Shown here: one piece after another, positions 35,945 through 49,610 of the stretch
Numbering within the stretch: the first letter of the stretch is position 1
Layout: every line of letters begins with the position of its first letter
NCBI RefSeq assembly: GCF_002288925.2
Contig: NW_022098069.1
Span: 79,604,919 to 79,668,918, forward strand
Length of the DNA stretch: 64,000 nt
Direction: 5' to 3'
DNA from: Delphinapterus leucas
Taxonomy: Eukaryota > Chordata > Mammalia > Artiodactyla > Monodontidae
Notes under the pieces: model-generated
What the model was told of the DNA's origin: nothing
The model's database searches: none
What the model saw: only the letters and a program-made list of their open reading frames with translations
Made by a program: the position numbers and the translations under genes

Positions 35945-36365
35945 CTGTCAAGAACCACTCCACACACTGAATAAAACAAAGCAGAAAGATGAGTTTATGG
36001 CAAGGCTTTTGATCTGCACACCAGGAAACTCAAGGCTACAAGAGCAATGAGTTCTGAGGTGCTCACCGACTAAGGGATTTTTTATGGAGTAAACACAGAA
36101 GTCATTTGTCTTTTTCAGCTGGTTGGTTGCCTAGTGGTCTTCTTACTTATCTGGATCAGGGTAGCTAAGTCAGGGGAATGAGGAAGTCCAGAGATGTTGC
36201 GAACAGACTTGGAGTTTGGGAAGTAACTGGTGTCTTCTGCTGATTTCTGAGAAGAGCTCTAAATTCCTGTAAAGTTAGGTTAAGTTTCCTTTATGTGCCT
36301 GCACTGACCGTCTCCATTTTGCCCCTGACATAAGTGAATCCATTTTAGCTTGGTTCTACAATGCG
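35945..36365 (-). mobile_element. Probable antisense LTR
   Basis: 'cagctggttggttgcctagt' and 'cttatctggatcagggtagc' are typical of an inverted cetartiodactyl LTR. A minus-strand ATAAAAAA box lies near 36078-36085. Edges and family are uncertain. Confidence 0.45.
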
Positions 36366-39300
36366 AAAATGTATTTTCAAATGGTTTTTCCCACTAACAG
36401 TGGATGAGAAACTCCAATGTTCCATATTACTCACAATACATTGTTTTTACTTAATTTTTAATCTTTTCCAATCTGGCATGTATAAAATGGACTCACATTG
36501 TGGATTCAATTTTCATTTCACTGATGATTAAAGGTTAAACAAGTGGAGAGAAAGTGATTCTCAGTTAAAAGTTTTAAAATATATCATCAAATAAAGGGTT
36601 AAAATTTATGCCAGTAAATTCTATTTATCTTATACAGAAAGGCTTTTGATTTCCAAATTAAAACGAAAAAATTTTAAAGTTTCTTCAGAAAATTTTAAAC
36701 TTCTTTATGAACTGAAACCTGTTTTTCATTGTTCTTAGGAAAGTCTGTAGAACTTTCCAAAAGAAAATTTACTTAAGAATAACAATCAAGACACTTTGTA
36801 GGACAATAAAGACATTAATAATACTTTGTTATTGCCCATGATATTATTCGCTCTCAAGTTTAATGGCTTACACTGCCTTTTTTTTTTTTTTTTTTTTGGC
36901 AGTATAAGGAAATTAGCTCTGTTTCCTGGCACGATTAGTTATGTCCTTCATTTTCATTCTGTTGAAGACTGAAGGACAAATCAGTGATAACAGAATCAAG
37001 CACTTGGGTAGTCAGCTGAGATTCTTGTCTAGCAGTAATTTATCATGTAAATGGTGCCTGCTTTTTTTCTTTTTTTTAATGGAAACTTGAAAACAGCTTT
37101 CTGCATGATTGAAGCCTTTGTCATAGACCATCACCACATATGACAAATGTAACTTTTCTCTACAAGTAGGAAGATCAGTGTGATAAACTTTTGAAATGGC
37201 ATAATTAGTTGAATATATGTAAATTTTTCCAAATCCTCTCTTGCTCTTTCAGAATTTTATGTGTATGTTATATTTGTACTCTAAGTGAAGCTTAAAATAT
37301 TGTAAAATGTTTTTTTCTCTGTGAAAAAATAATAGCTTGGGAAGCCAAATCTATAAAGTATATATGTGTATATTTTCTTTCCTTTTAACCTATGGCTTCT
37401 TCAAGGTATTAAAGTAATATTAATATATTAAGACAGTATCTGAATTAAAAAAATGTGTCTATTGAAAATATTTAAAAAACTAGGTGGCTATTTGTATGAC
37501 ACCAGCTAAATGAATATTTAAAAATGTATAGAACACAGATTTTCTTTATTTTTCTTGGGGCTTTTGGCACCATATAAAGTACTTTTTATCTAAATATATA
37601 ATACATGAAATTGATATTGCAGCCAATACCTAAAAATATGGGAATGCTCAAATATTTGATGTTTATCCTTAAGGAAAAAATATGCCAGTAGATCCATGGC
37701 TGTGGAAGGAAAAATGATAATTTTTAAAGTATTTTTTAACCCACCCTGAAGGAAATTGATTTTTTAAAATTAGTTATTCTTTATTAAAGTCATCCAACAA
37801 CTATGTTCAATTGACTATATCGGGAAGTATACTATGGAATTATAATTCTGTGGATTGCTTTATTTTTTATTTGTTGTCTTTTTTTGGCCTCCCCTGTGTA
37901 TCTATGTATTCCTGCTGATCCATTTGCATGGTTTACAATTTCAGGATGCCATTATCTATGACCATGTTTCTCTGGAGTTATTATTGTTTCCATGTCACTG
38001 CAATGCCAACCTTTTGGAATTGATTTAGCAGCTAAGAAGCCCCTAAGCTGTCACAAACACTTCCTTCAAGAGAATTAAATGCAGAATGGTAGCAGTGCAT
38101 GCTATTGTGGGTTCCAATGAACCCCTAGGAGTAAGATTCAATGACACCTCTGTACATTGTTACAAAGTGATGGGAATATACACAGAGGGCAAAAATGCTT
38201 TTTGTTATGTGTCTATCCAAAAATTTGAGGTATTTTGCAATTATAAAATATTTAGTTATTCCCTATTAACATATAAGTAGAGCTAAGTATCTCCCTTAAT
38301 TTACTCGATGGGAAAAGTTTGCATTTTGTACAGAAAACTTATTGTATGATCCATTCTATTTTCTCTTGAAATTTTTAAACCAGTGTTATTTCTTCCATGA
38401 TTATTATGACTCTTCTGTCCAAGATATTCTGCTTCCCACTGCTGACATGGATATTACAGATGCCCTTCAGTAATGAATGTGACTTTAGAAAAGTATGGTT
38501 CATACATTTGCTATACAAGTATGGATGGAATATTCCAACAATCAGAAATGGGAATGTAAATTAACCACATTGGGCATTGTGATTTCATTGATATTATGCA
38601 TATGTCTAAAGACTATGAAGGATCTGTAATTGTAATATGAGAAGATAAACCTATTCATTCCTGAAAAAAATCATCAGTGTAGGTAACATTTCTATCTTCT
38701 ATAAACAGAGGTGTACAAGATGGACAAGGAATTAAAAGAGTCCCTTTGGTCTGGAGTGAATGACAGATACAATGTTTTGCATTTCAAATAAAACTTATTT
38801 CATAAACATTACTGAAAACGTAAGTTGAAGATGTGAAAAGCCTTGGGGCAGGAAAGAATGTAGATATTTTAAGACAGTCATTAATTAGCTTATCTACCGA
38901 AATCCCAGAATTTAATTTACTCCACTTCAGAATATGGCTGATTCCTTAGTTTAACTGCTGAGCCTCAGCAACTGTTGTTTTCTACCTTTTTCTCCAGGAG
39001 GGACTGATAAGCAGCAAAACTGACTACTGTCGACATTTTAATATTCAGTTCACCTCTTTCACCCTTTGCCTCAGGGCAGCAAGCACACTTTGCACAACAT
39101 GAACGTTAGCAGGATTTGGAAGAATTCACCTCAGGGAAATTAAAACTGCAGATACAGTCAAGGGACCTATGATTACAAATAACCCACAAACCCCATTATT
39201 TGGCAATACTGAGCTATTTTGGTGCAAACTTAGAGGTTTGATTCTTCACTGTTTCCTGGGTGGCCACATAACACTGTAAATTACTTTTATGTGTCATCTT

Positions 39301-39405
39301 TTCAGCATAAATCAAATTGAATATGACAACAAATATACTTTTTTTGTATAATGGACAGGACTCCAATAAATATTATTAGATATTTGTAAAATCCCCTCCC
39401 AAACA

Positions 39406-39406
<1 letters not shown>
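36366..39406. other. AT-rich stretch, nothing assigned
   Basis: A T-run at about 36877-36897 is flanked by short inverted repeats. The longest frame, 64 codons at 38086, is not recognised. No repeat family was identified by eye. Confidence 0.4.

Positions 39407-39453
<47 letters not shown>
39407..39453. repeat. (CA)n microsatellite
   Basis: About twenty-three uninterrupted CA units. Confidence 0.97.
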
Positions 39454-39457
<4 letters not shown>

Positions 39458-39459
39458 CT

Positions 39460-39860
39460 GCTAGTTCTTCATTGCTGTGGGTATTTAAGTGGACCACAAA
39501 GATCCCGTCTCAGAAATCATTTCCTTGGGTGCTGGAGTGTTGCCTGTTGATAGCTCACAGTGGAGACTCTCCGTAAGACTATCCTCTCTAAGAGGAAGCT
39601 GCCTTGTTCAAGGTGACCTTCCCCTCTTCCTCTCCTATGTGGCCTTCATCCAATGATTGGTCCATTCAAGTCAAAGGCCCGCCTGTCATATTTCTGTTTG
39701 AGACATCTCTGAAGGGGCATCCCAGCTGACTTTCAACTTCTCCATCAGTACAGTCCTCCTTTCTTTGCTCCCTCACAAGTGTTTTTTTCCCCAAATCCCT
39801 CTCCAAGAAACATTCCTTAGCTTCAAAGTCTGTCTCCAAGGAAACTCAACCTATGTATGG
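39460..39860 (+). mobile_element. Ancient ERVL-type LTR remnant
   Basis: 'gacatctctgaaggggcatc', 'cttctccatcagtacagtcc', 'ttccttagcttcaaagtctg' and 'aaggaaactcaacctatg' follow, in order, an old LTR. The poly(A) signal has decayed. Confidence 0.5.
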
Positions 39861-40584
39861 TGATCAAATAAATGACTAGTCCTTCACAGAGGAAGGGACA
39901 AAAGACAAATCCAAGTTCTCCTCCTCTATTCAGCTTGCTTTATTGATACTGAGTCATTTCAATACAATCACAGCTCCATTTCCTGGAAGAGAGCTAAGAT
40001 CTGGAATGGGAGGTTAGAGAATTTCAAGACTGGTCTTAGAAAGCTTGCAATGGATTTTAGCTTTCTATGCTGCCATTTTTATCTTAGTTGGGAAAGGATT
40101 TCAGGACTCCAGTTTTTACCTGTCAATAATGTAGTAATAAAACTATAAATAACATATTTGTTTTCTTAACAACATTTGTATTTTTTCCAGTCAAGAAACT
40201 TAACACTTTTCCTGATGTCTTATAGAAAGCCTGCCCTCTGGTAATGACATGGACTTCCTCTCTAGGAAGCAGTCCCTGTCTCTTCAAATATGTAGAACAT
40301 CAGGATCTAAGAAGAGCTTCATCCCCAGGGGCCCAGTGCAGCACTATGCATATTTGGCTTCTAGAAGTCTAAAAGCCAATATGTGATTTGGGACTTACTG
40401 AAGTATCAGTATGCTAATGATACTTTACATTCCTCAGAAAAATATTGAGTGACACTCATGTCTTCACTTTGTTACTCAATATAGCTCATGTAAATATTTT
40501 TCATCGTCCCACTTTATAAGGTTTTCTAAATTTTCTTTCTAAATGTCCTATAAAAACTTCTCTTAAAAAGTGCTTATTTGTAGA
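39861..40584. other. Unassigned stretch
   Basis: No gene or repeat recognised. Confidence 0.4.
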
Positions 40585-40815
40585 GTAAAGAGTATAAACT
40601 TTGAAATCAATCATACCTATTTCGCATTGCTGCTCTGCCACTTACTAAATGGTAATCTAACATACATTTTCTAAGAACTCTAAGGGCCAATATATTTATC
40701 TATATAGTAAAAATAGTAATAAGACCTAGAGCCAGGAATGACATTATGATTTAATTACATAATTTATTCAAAACACAAAGCATAGTACTGGCATGTAGTC
40801 AACATTAAAAAAGAC
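40585..40815 (+). mobile_element. MIR SINE fragment
   Basis: 'tgctctgccacttactaaat' and 'agtactggcatgtagtcaac' bracket a diverged MIR body. Confidence 0.72.
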
Positions 40816-41269
40816 AACTATAGTAATAAAAAATGATTATTAGCTTTATCAATTCACTGAAAGATTTAAAATCATATTTATTATTTCTCTAAACCATAAT
40901 TACCTTATTTCCTCTACCAAAGATAACATTTTAAAATTGATGTGATACATCTTTAATGAATTCACCTCCTTTAAAATTATGTTCTTCTTTTCGTGCGTCT
41001 CCTTTGTTCTGTCCTTCAGGTATTCCAGCCTCTCATGCTCTTTTCATCTCTCTGTTCTCCACTCCCTCTACTATGAAAATGTGCTCTTAAACCCATCTGA
41101 TATACCATGTACGCCTTGTTACGCATTTTCAATGTATTATCTGTTACAAAGATATTTAGATTAGAAAACATATATTTATATAGATTGAAGGAAGTTTTCT
41201 TTTGCTAAAAGAATTTTAGGTACCCAAAATCAGATAGGGTACAGTGTAAGTGCCTGACATTAAGCTTTT
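40816..41269. other. Unassigned stretch
   Basis: No gene or repeat recognised. Confidence 0.4.
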
Positions 41270-41800
41270 GATCGCCAAGGCATCCATTTCAAAGTCATTC
41301 ATCTTGAATAAAGACATTACCAGCTACACAACTAGATACAGATCCTGGCCACCCCACCCATGAAATTCCCTTTATGGAAAGCCCTGGGTGACCTAGATAA
41401 GTGACCTCTGTAGTGACCCTGCTTTTCCCTCCCCATGGTTTCATTCCTGCTCTTATGTTTTTAATTCACCAATAAATAATAAACCCACAAAACCTAGGCA
41501 CCCCATCCTCTACCTCAATAAAGTCAGGTCCGCACTGTCTTTCTCTCTCTACCTGTGATCTCACTGTGTGGCCCCAGGAGTGTTGTGTACCCTCCAGAAC
41601 TTGTGAATAATAAATCTTATTTTTTCCAAGTGGCATAAAAGGTTGTTGCTAAGGTACATCTCGCAGTCATAATAAGAGCCACAAGGGCTGGTCCAAAATT
41701 GGCTCCAGGGAGGGAAATGCCTGTGGGGTCTCAGGGACTTGTCACAAGTAGTAAAGGACATGGTGAGCACCCCAGGCCCTCCTAATCAATAGCATCCTAT
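41270..41800 (+). mobile_element. LTR-like endogenous retroviral segment
   Basis: 'gatctcactgtgtggcccca', 'gaataataaatcttattttt' and 'ggctggtccaaaattggctc' read as an LTR 3' part running into the start of an internal region, with several AATAAA motifs between 41473 and 41612. No viral gene is recognisable. Edges are uncertain. Confidence 0.5.
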
Positions 41801-44800
41801 TAATAGGCTGTGACCAATATAAAACATAGGGTTATACATTTATTCAAAACCTTCAAATCACAGTAGGAAACAACTACTCAGCCTTCATATATATCACGGA
41901 TACCATGGAAAGTGAAATGTTTAAGAAAGTACATCCACCCTTTAGGAGAGCACACTCATTTAGTGTTATTATTATACTGCACTAAATGGTACTCTAGTGA
42001 CCTAAGAGATGCCTCCCCAAGCACTTATTTCCAAAATAATAACACTCTTTCTCAGAAGCATCTGGTTCATTATGTCTGGTTAAAACTATTATTCATAAAA
42101 CTCCTGGGAAACAAAAACCACTTCATTTGCGCTGGTTTAAATTTACATTGGTTCAGAGTGATAACAATACTAACACAAGGAAAGTTAATTATCTACTTCT
42201 TAACAAATCCAGCCTGATTGACATAATATCTTAATAAATGAAGTCATTGGGAGAGAAAGAGCAAAAGGCAAATGGAGTGGTTAAAAATAACTAATTCCAG
42301 TGGCTATTTTTGTATCATTTACTTATATTTGCTTCATAACATGGATAATAGAAATATGTTCTACTTATATATTTACCCAGTTTGAAGTATATACATCAAG
42401 ATTTCAGTAAACTCTTTAGCTTTCAATGCTGTTCATCAAACAAATGGATATAAATCAGTCTAAGTTGCAGGGATGTCATAGGCAAGATAAAGGTAAATAG
42501 AAAAATTGTCATTTATAAAAGAAGAAAAAGAATGAAAAATATCACTTAGGATTTTAGAGTATATAAAAGGCAATCGGTTTATTGCAACCAAAATTATTTT
42601 TCAGATGCTCCTAATAAAAATGTTTTTCATATTACTTTCCCTATCATCATGCTAGGTATAGGCCACTTATTTAGTTCTATTAGGTAGCTTTAGGATTGGA
42701 GAAGGATCAGAGATACAATTGCTGTCATTAAAATTCCTCCTCAATAGTTGGAGATAGAAGACTAAAGACATGAAACAAAAGGACAGTTTTAAAAGCTGAA
42801 TGTATTTCATATGCAATATTAGCTACTGTGTTATAGGAATTAAGAGGACAGTGAGTCCAATAGGGCTGAAACAGACAAAGACCTTGGGAAGATAAAAATG
42901 AGCTGCCTCCCAAAGGTTATAAAGAAGTGTTTCGATGGAGAGCTGAGAAGAAATACTTTGATCAAGAAAGTGAGGTGAAGTTGAGACCCACTTTAAATTT
43001 GAAGTGAAATAGAAACATTTGGATCATAATTAAAATGGTCTTGGTAAGAGTTTCTATGTTGTTTGCATGAGAAATATCTTTTGAATTTTGCCTAACTTTG
43101 TAACTGACATTTGATTTCACTCCTGAGGTGATTATAAATGAAGAGAAGATTGGATAATAAGGTTGTGAGTCAGCAGTGACAGGTTTTTTTCCTTTAATTG
43201 AGAGTAATGGTGGACAAAAGCTGCTCAGGTAGTTTAATGTTTGCGCCTGAAGCTTTGCTCTGATCATCCTTGAATTTTAAAGCATCTCTAGCTACAGATT
43301 CTTAGTAAACACCGTTTTCATAATCTTAGATCTTGTATACACTCTGAAGTAACACTGAAATGAATGAAATCTTTTTCATTAGCCTCTTTGCTCTTTAAAA
43401 AGTATCCAAGGTATCAGACACTAGACAAGTTTTAGAATAAGTTAACCTTAACATATTCCTTAAAAGATATAGTAAATATGCAAATATGCTTCATAAAACA
43501 ACTTTTATCTACAAACACATGGAAGAAAGTAATCACTAGCTTCATGGTTTCTCAGCCTTAATTGGATTTGAAAGCTGAAAAGTATTAATTCTATTTGATG
43601 TATATAAAAATAAAGTTTCCAAATACAAACAACAAAATCTCAATGTTTATTGTTTCATTTAATCTTTTTTCTGGTTTTATCTCAGATATTATTTATATGA
43701 TAGATGCTCTAGGGGAAAATAAAGAAATATATCGCTGAAATCTTAAGCATACGCTGTGGCAACATTTTTTATTTCAAATTCACTTTTCAGCATTAGCAGA
43801 TAAACCAACAGATGATGCCTGGAGGAAAATATAAAATCACATTAAAATATTCCCAGTTTTAAGACATAAAAACTGAACACCAAAGCCTGATTTATTCAAA
43901 CATCACATGAACTTTTCAACATTGTTATCAATCAATACATATTTAAATATGTTAAATTTTAAAAAGTTGTGTTTACGTACAATTTGTTTCATTTTTTGCT
44001 GTGTTGGTTTATCTCTAAGTATGTGTGTTGATATATATTTTTTGTGTATCATGTAAAAATATGTAGATTTAATTCATTGTTATTACTTATTCAATTAAAA
44101 GTGAAAACTGTAGTCAATTAGGTTAAAAAAGAAGGACAACATTGCATTAGAAAAACTTAAAGAAACCCCCTATTACTGAAGTGCTGAAACTGATGAAGGA
44201 TGGGACGGACAAAAGAGCAAGTTAGGGACGGATTGACTCATCACATCGTGAAAAGATCTTGCTAAGCAGTTTAGTCTTCAGATATAGCAAATATGGATCA
44301 GGGAAACCATGCTTGCATTATAGAAATAATATGCTAAAATGGCGTAAAAGAAAAAAGAATTCAATGTTGAATAAACGAAAATATAGTACTATTTTTATCT
44401 ATTTGAGATACATGGATAAAATCTTTTTTCTACCTACTATAAACAAAGATATCTGATTTTTTAATATGTGATTATCCATTTAGAATTTTATGTTGAAAAG
44501 AATTATTATAATTCATATTAAAATTATTGTGAATTAGATATATAGAAACATGAATTGTTGGTTAAAATGTATTTCTAATTAAAATAGAGAAAATTATTTA
44601 TTGCCAAGTTTCATTCCTCTGGACATCCTAATCACTATTATCTGTGGAGCTTAAAAAAATATTACTGAGCCTAAACCCAGATATTCTAATTTAGTAGATG
44701 TTAGAGGACATAAACATTTTTATTGAATTAATGATCAATGTCTTGAACAGACATCTGCAATTCTGACAACAGACTTTACCTGGAAGTCTCAATATATGAA

Positions 44801-45309
44801 ACACTATTTCCTAACTGATCATTCCTTCAATCTGAGAAACTTCCTAGTAGTCATGGGACATGACTCCTAGGCAAGTCTCCCAAATAGGACACAGAGCAGT
44901 TGAGTGGTGTAGGCAGACAGGGGAAAGAGATTATATATAGAAACTTGAAAAAAAAGCTGTTTCTTTAACTTAAGCAAAGTTAAACCATTTTCTATTCCAA
45001 AGATTTATTTCATACAGCATTTATTTCACTATTGCCTATTATACATCTCAGAGAAGTCATAATGCACATTTCTCAAACTAATTTCCCAGAAATGTATGTA
45101 ATATAGAATAGTTCTACAAGGCTAGAGTTGAGCTGAACATACTTTGGGAAATACCACTTTAAAGCAGACTGAATTACAGAGAAAAAGAATGGCATGCTCA
45201 TGAGCTTCTAGATTCTGATGTTAGAAAAGTTAATTAAAATGTCAGATGGTTAGAAAGTGGTGACAAGGATAATTATGTTGAAAAAGAAGAGAGGAAGAGA
45301 ATGGAAAGG
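41801..45309. other. AT-rich stretch, nothing assigned
   Basis: Over 3.5 kb without any gene or repeat that I can name. Open frames do not exceed 101 codons and are not recognised. Confidence 0.4.
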
Positions 45310-45485
45310 CAATGAGGTATACTAGAATGAATATGAGAATGAGGCAGAAGACCAAGGTTCCAGTCCTGACCTGAAATAAATAAGCTAAGTGATATTGTGC
45401 AAACTATTTAACAACTTGTCCAATGTTTAAAATGAAGACGCTTAGCTGAAAAATCCCCAAGATCTCTTCTATTATCTAAAGTTAA
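45310..45485 (+). mobile_element. MIR SINE fragment
   Basis: 'ccaaggttccagtcctgacc', 'gtgatattgtgcaaactatt' and 'ccccaagatctcttctatta' follow MIR. Confidence 0.68.
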
Positions 45486-45494
45486 CTCGATTCC

Positions 45495-45862
45495 ACATAT
45501 TGCATATATGTGGAATCTAGAAAAATGGTACAGATGAACCTATTTGCAGGGCAGGAATAGAAAGGCAGATGTAGAGGACGGACGTGTGGACACTGGTGGG
45601 GGGGGAGGGGGAGGGTGGGATGAACTGGGAGATTCAGTTTGACATAAATACACTACCATGGGTAAAATAGATAGCTAGTGCTAGTGGGAACCTGCTGTAT
45701 AGCACAGGGAGCTCAGCTCGGTGCTCTGTGATGGCCTAGTTGGGTGGGATGGGGGAGAGGGAGGTCCAAGAGGGAGGGGGTATGTGTATGCGTATGGCTG
45801 ATTCACTTCACTGTGCAGCAGAAACTAACACAACATTGTAAAGCAATTATACTCCAACAAAA
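45495..45862 (+). mobile_element. L1 3' UTR fragment, 5'-truncated
   Basis: 'atatatgtggaatctagaaa' through the G-rich tract (45593-45619), 'aaaatagatagctagtgcta' and 'caacattgtaaagcaattat' is the cetartiodactyl L1 3' end. The G-rich tract has four or more G-runs. The terminal A-tail is replaced by a short GA tract. Confidence 0.92.
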
Positions 45863-45884
45863 GAAGAGAGAGAGAGAGAAGTCA

Positions 45885-48800
45885 GGGTGGGAAGAAGCAC
45901 TGTTTCTAGAAAATGTATTTTATTAATATTTGATGTATAAATGGAGAAAGAATAAATATCTTGTCATTTCAAAAAAAGTTAACTTGAATACTTTCAATCA
46001 CTGGAACCAGCTCATACAGAGTGATAAGGATGTCTAAATTAATATTTTTCTAGTCATAGGATACAGACCTATGCAAAGTTAATTCTTTGTATGAATTTGA
46101 TGTTATATTAAAGAGGATTCCATCTATGTAAGTATAGTCAAGCCAAAGATAATAAAAGAGAAAGAAGCAGGAGTCAGAATGCGATACACTCAATGTTCTT
46201 GGGTTGCAAACAAGTAGTTTGAGGATTACTAGTGGGAATCTCTCTCTGGCCATTTCCTTCTCTTTTCACACTATTGGTTAAAATCACTGATTGACTGGAG
46301 TGCATCTCTAACCTTGGGAACTCATGGAGTTTTATAGCAGGACGATGCTTTTGTAATACTAACTCGTTTGTCCTTTGTCTCTTCAGCCTTGTTCTTCTTA
46401 CTACTATCCCTCATTCAAAAAGCTGGGTTGCTGATTCAGAATAAGAGAGGTCACAGGGTACAAAGCATGAAAGACAGGTGTCTGATTTCGGTTCCCCAGT
46501 ACTCTCCTCATGTTGGGAATACCAAGGATGGGATCCATAGAAAAGTATTTGTGATAATTATCATTTGAAGAGAGTGTGGCTTCCCTCAGAGACTAGAAAA
46601 TATTTACTTTGAGCCTGGCTTAAAGGAGAGAAAAGGGCAGGTGATGAAATTAGGAAAGCCACTAGTGAATTTGCCAGGGGAACTGCTAGCTTTCCACCCA
46701 AATCAGTTTTTCTTTCTTTCATTATGATTGTGGTCAGACACAGTTCTGACAACAAGTAAAGAAATTTTGAATTCTTATTTCCAGAGATAAAAATCAGGGA
46801 CCTTGTAGAAAAGATAAAACACAAATGGCAATGTTCTGGAGCTAAGTCTGGAGTCATCACCAACAGACCACTCAGCTTCCACTCCAGTGAGGATGTTTCC
46901 TTTAACAATTTCTACAAGTTAAGTTGAGAAGTGTTTCCTGGAGATTTTCAAGCACCATCTTGAAAGATTACCATATACATAACCTGCTCCCAGGCAGCTG
47001 CATAAACTCTATTTCCCACAGTGAGATGATGAGGCATTTTTCTTTGATAGCATCCAGCACTTCTTATAAGAACTGCCCAGACATAGTGACATCTCTTTGT
47101 GCCCTAAGAGTTTACATGATTTCTACTGAACTTGCTGATGTGGTCAACAACTTTTGTCATTTAATAGGTCACTAAAAATCCATGGGTATCTTGTGTTACA
47201 CACGTGGACTTCATTCTCTGTTAAGTCCCTCTCCAGGGTTATCCTCAGCCTAAGAGAGCAAGCCACCTCTCCAAAGTCATGCTCCCCTCTTTGGAGGCAA
47301 CCTAGAGCAGACTAACCCAGACGAGCAACCCAACCCAGACTAATAGTTTGTAGACTATAAAATCCCACGAAACCCTTTCCCCAGTTGAGATCACTCTGCA
47401 GGACCATCCCAACTTGTCCAAAACTCCTTTTAGATGCAACTGTATCACAGTTCAACTTCCCCCTATGGTTGCTTCCTTCAACCTTCACAGACTTTTTTAT
47501 TTAGAGAACATTCCAATTAACCTTCAGAATAAAAATCTCAGAATCCCAGAATTTGTTTCCTGGAAATCTAATTTACAACACCAAGAAAAAGAGAATGATG
47601 GCATGTAGACTTTGGAGATAGTGGTATTAAGTTTTAAGCAGGCAGCTGGAATTTTGTAAGGGAGTGGGGAATTGATGGGATGAGCAGTATTAGCTTATCA
47701 TTTCACTGATCAGAATAGTGGAAAATGTCCACTCCCATTGTATGTTTAACAGTTTGATTTCATCTCTTGCACATAAAGTTTTGACTTCCAGTAATGATCA
47801 GAATGAGCATAAACTTGGGTTTATATTTTCATTCAACTATGTGGTTTTCATCCATTCTTTCAATATATAAATACTTTTAGACTTCCTACACGTGGAAAAC
47901 ACTATGAAAGTTCCTGGGAAAATATACAAACAGACCTTATGGTCTTCCTCATTGTTTTTAAAGCCTGAGAGTGAAAGCTAATTTTCAATAAGCAATTATA
48001 AATATTAGAAATCAATGGTTAGTTAATCTTGAAGTCCATTTTTTAAACATCAAAAATAGGAGTAATCATAATGTAAAACTGTTGTTATGATAGAACATGT
48101 CAACATATAAAAGTCGCCTGGCACAGCACTCAAGAAACATCAGAATCCTTCCAAGTTTCTCTTACAATTTTGACATGGATTCTAAGATAATAAAGATTTC
48201 ATGGTTGAAAGTTAAGCTTAATGCAATTAAACATTCTATATACATAGAGGAGGAAGGACTTTACGATACTGTTTCTGGTTAAAAGCCCTTCATATAAATG
48301 CATTTGTGCAACTTACTGCAGATAGAAAATATATGAGAGTAAAGAGGGGTCATTATATTTATTCTATATGAAACAGCTATCAGGACCCACCTGTCGCAAA
48401 GGTTGTATGGCAAGACAAAATATGACTTTCAACACAGAAGAAAACAGCCATAGCCCAGCACAAACATCATGATCCTTTCCAAAATTTCTCTACGGATTTA
48501 GTGTATTACTTAGAACGATTTAGACACTTGCAAAACAGATTCAAATTTTATGTGTACATCATCATTGTCACTGTAGCTAATATATATTCAATGTTTATTA
48601 TGTGCCAGGGTCTATGCATTTTCTATTCGTTTCATTTATTACAGAAATGACCATACATTGTATGCAATATTCCCAGACAAGCACATTTCTATAGTGAAAT
48701 TTACTTTGTCTGTTTAGAGGAAACAGTCTCCATTGTTCCTACTGAAGTTTCCAGAGTTTTGTTTTCCTAGAATAGAATTAAGCACAATTTATTTTTTTTC

Positions 48801-49269
48801 AGATGTCAACAAATAAACATAGCCAATCACTCTGTGTCCTCCCCAGAATGTGTGAATATATAACTTTCATAACCTGTTAACAAGATTTTTTATTGTTATA
48901 TATTCTTTAGAGACTTACATGGTATGTTTTAAAGAGGCTTTAGATCACCTGACTCAAGCCTGCCATACTGCTTGAAATAACCTACATTAGGCACTACAGG
49001 ATTTGATGGAGAGCTTTGCATTATAAGTGGAAGATTAATTTTCTACCAAAGTTCAGTTTACTTGATCTGCTCTTTCTCCAATCCATTATGATGGATCAAA
49101 AGAAATTTAAGAAAATGAGACTTGGGACAGATGAACTCTGGGGAACAAAATTTAGTAGGTGTTATCATGAGTAATAAGTCATCAGTAAAAGGTGGTGTTG
49201 CACAGAATAATTCTATTACTGAAATAAGGAATACATAAGGCAAATTTCATCCAGAAGCAGCACTGTGTG
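45885..49269. other. Unassigned stretch with a small MIR/L2-like patch
   Basis: 'tcaatgtttattatgtgcca' near 48589 is MIR/L2-like. A 115-codon minus-strand frame (46561-46908) and a GC-balanced area (46560-47600) are not recognised; the latter could be an old LTR. Confidence 0.4.
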
Positions 49270-49610
49270 ATTGTTACAACTCTAGACTCGAAGAGTAGTA
49301 GCCCTGGCTATTACATATGTGATTTGGGGAAATTTATTTACCCTCACTTTGCTTTTATTTCCTTACTCCAAATTAGGACCTTAATATTAACTACCTCAAT
49401 TTCCATTTACATGTGTGATTTTTTTTCTTTACATATGTGATTCTTTAGAAGGCTTTTACCCTCTCCCTGCTTCAATTTCCTTGTATAGAAAATAAGGATC
49501 CTAATAGTAATTAACTCATTGGGCTAAAGTAAGTATAGAATGTAAAGCACTATTTGAGGAGTACTTGGCATGTAACAAGCACTGTTAGCTATTACTAACA
49601 CTCATTCTAA
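49270..49610 (+). mobile_element. MIR SINE with internal tandem duplication
   Basis: MIR landmarks 'gatttggggaaatttattta', 'ttatttccttactccaaatt' and, later, 'gaatgtaaagcactatttga' are present. The central part occurs twice (about 49313-49424 and 49431-49540), both starting 'acatatgtgatt' and both running through a 'tttccttactc/tttccttgtat' plus 'aggacc/aggatcctaat' series. Confidence 0.7.
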
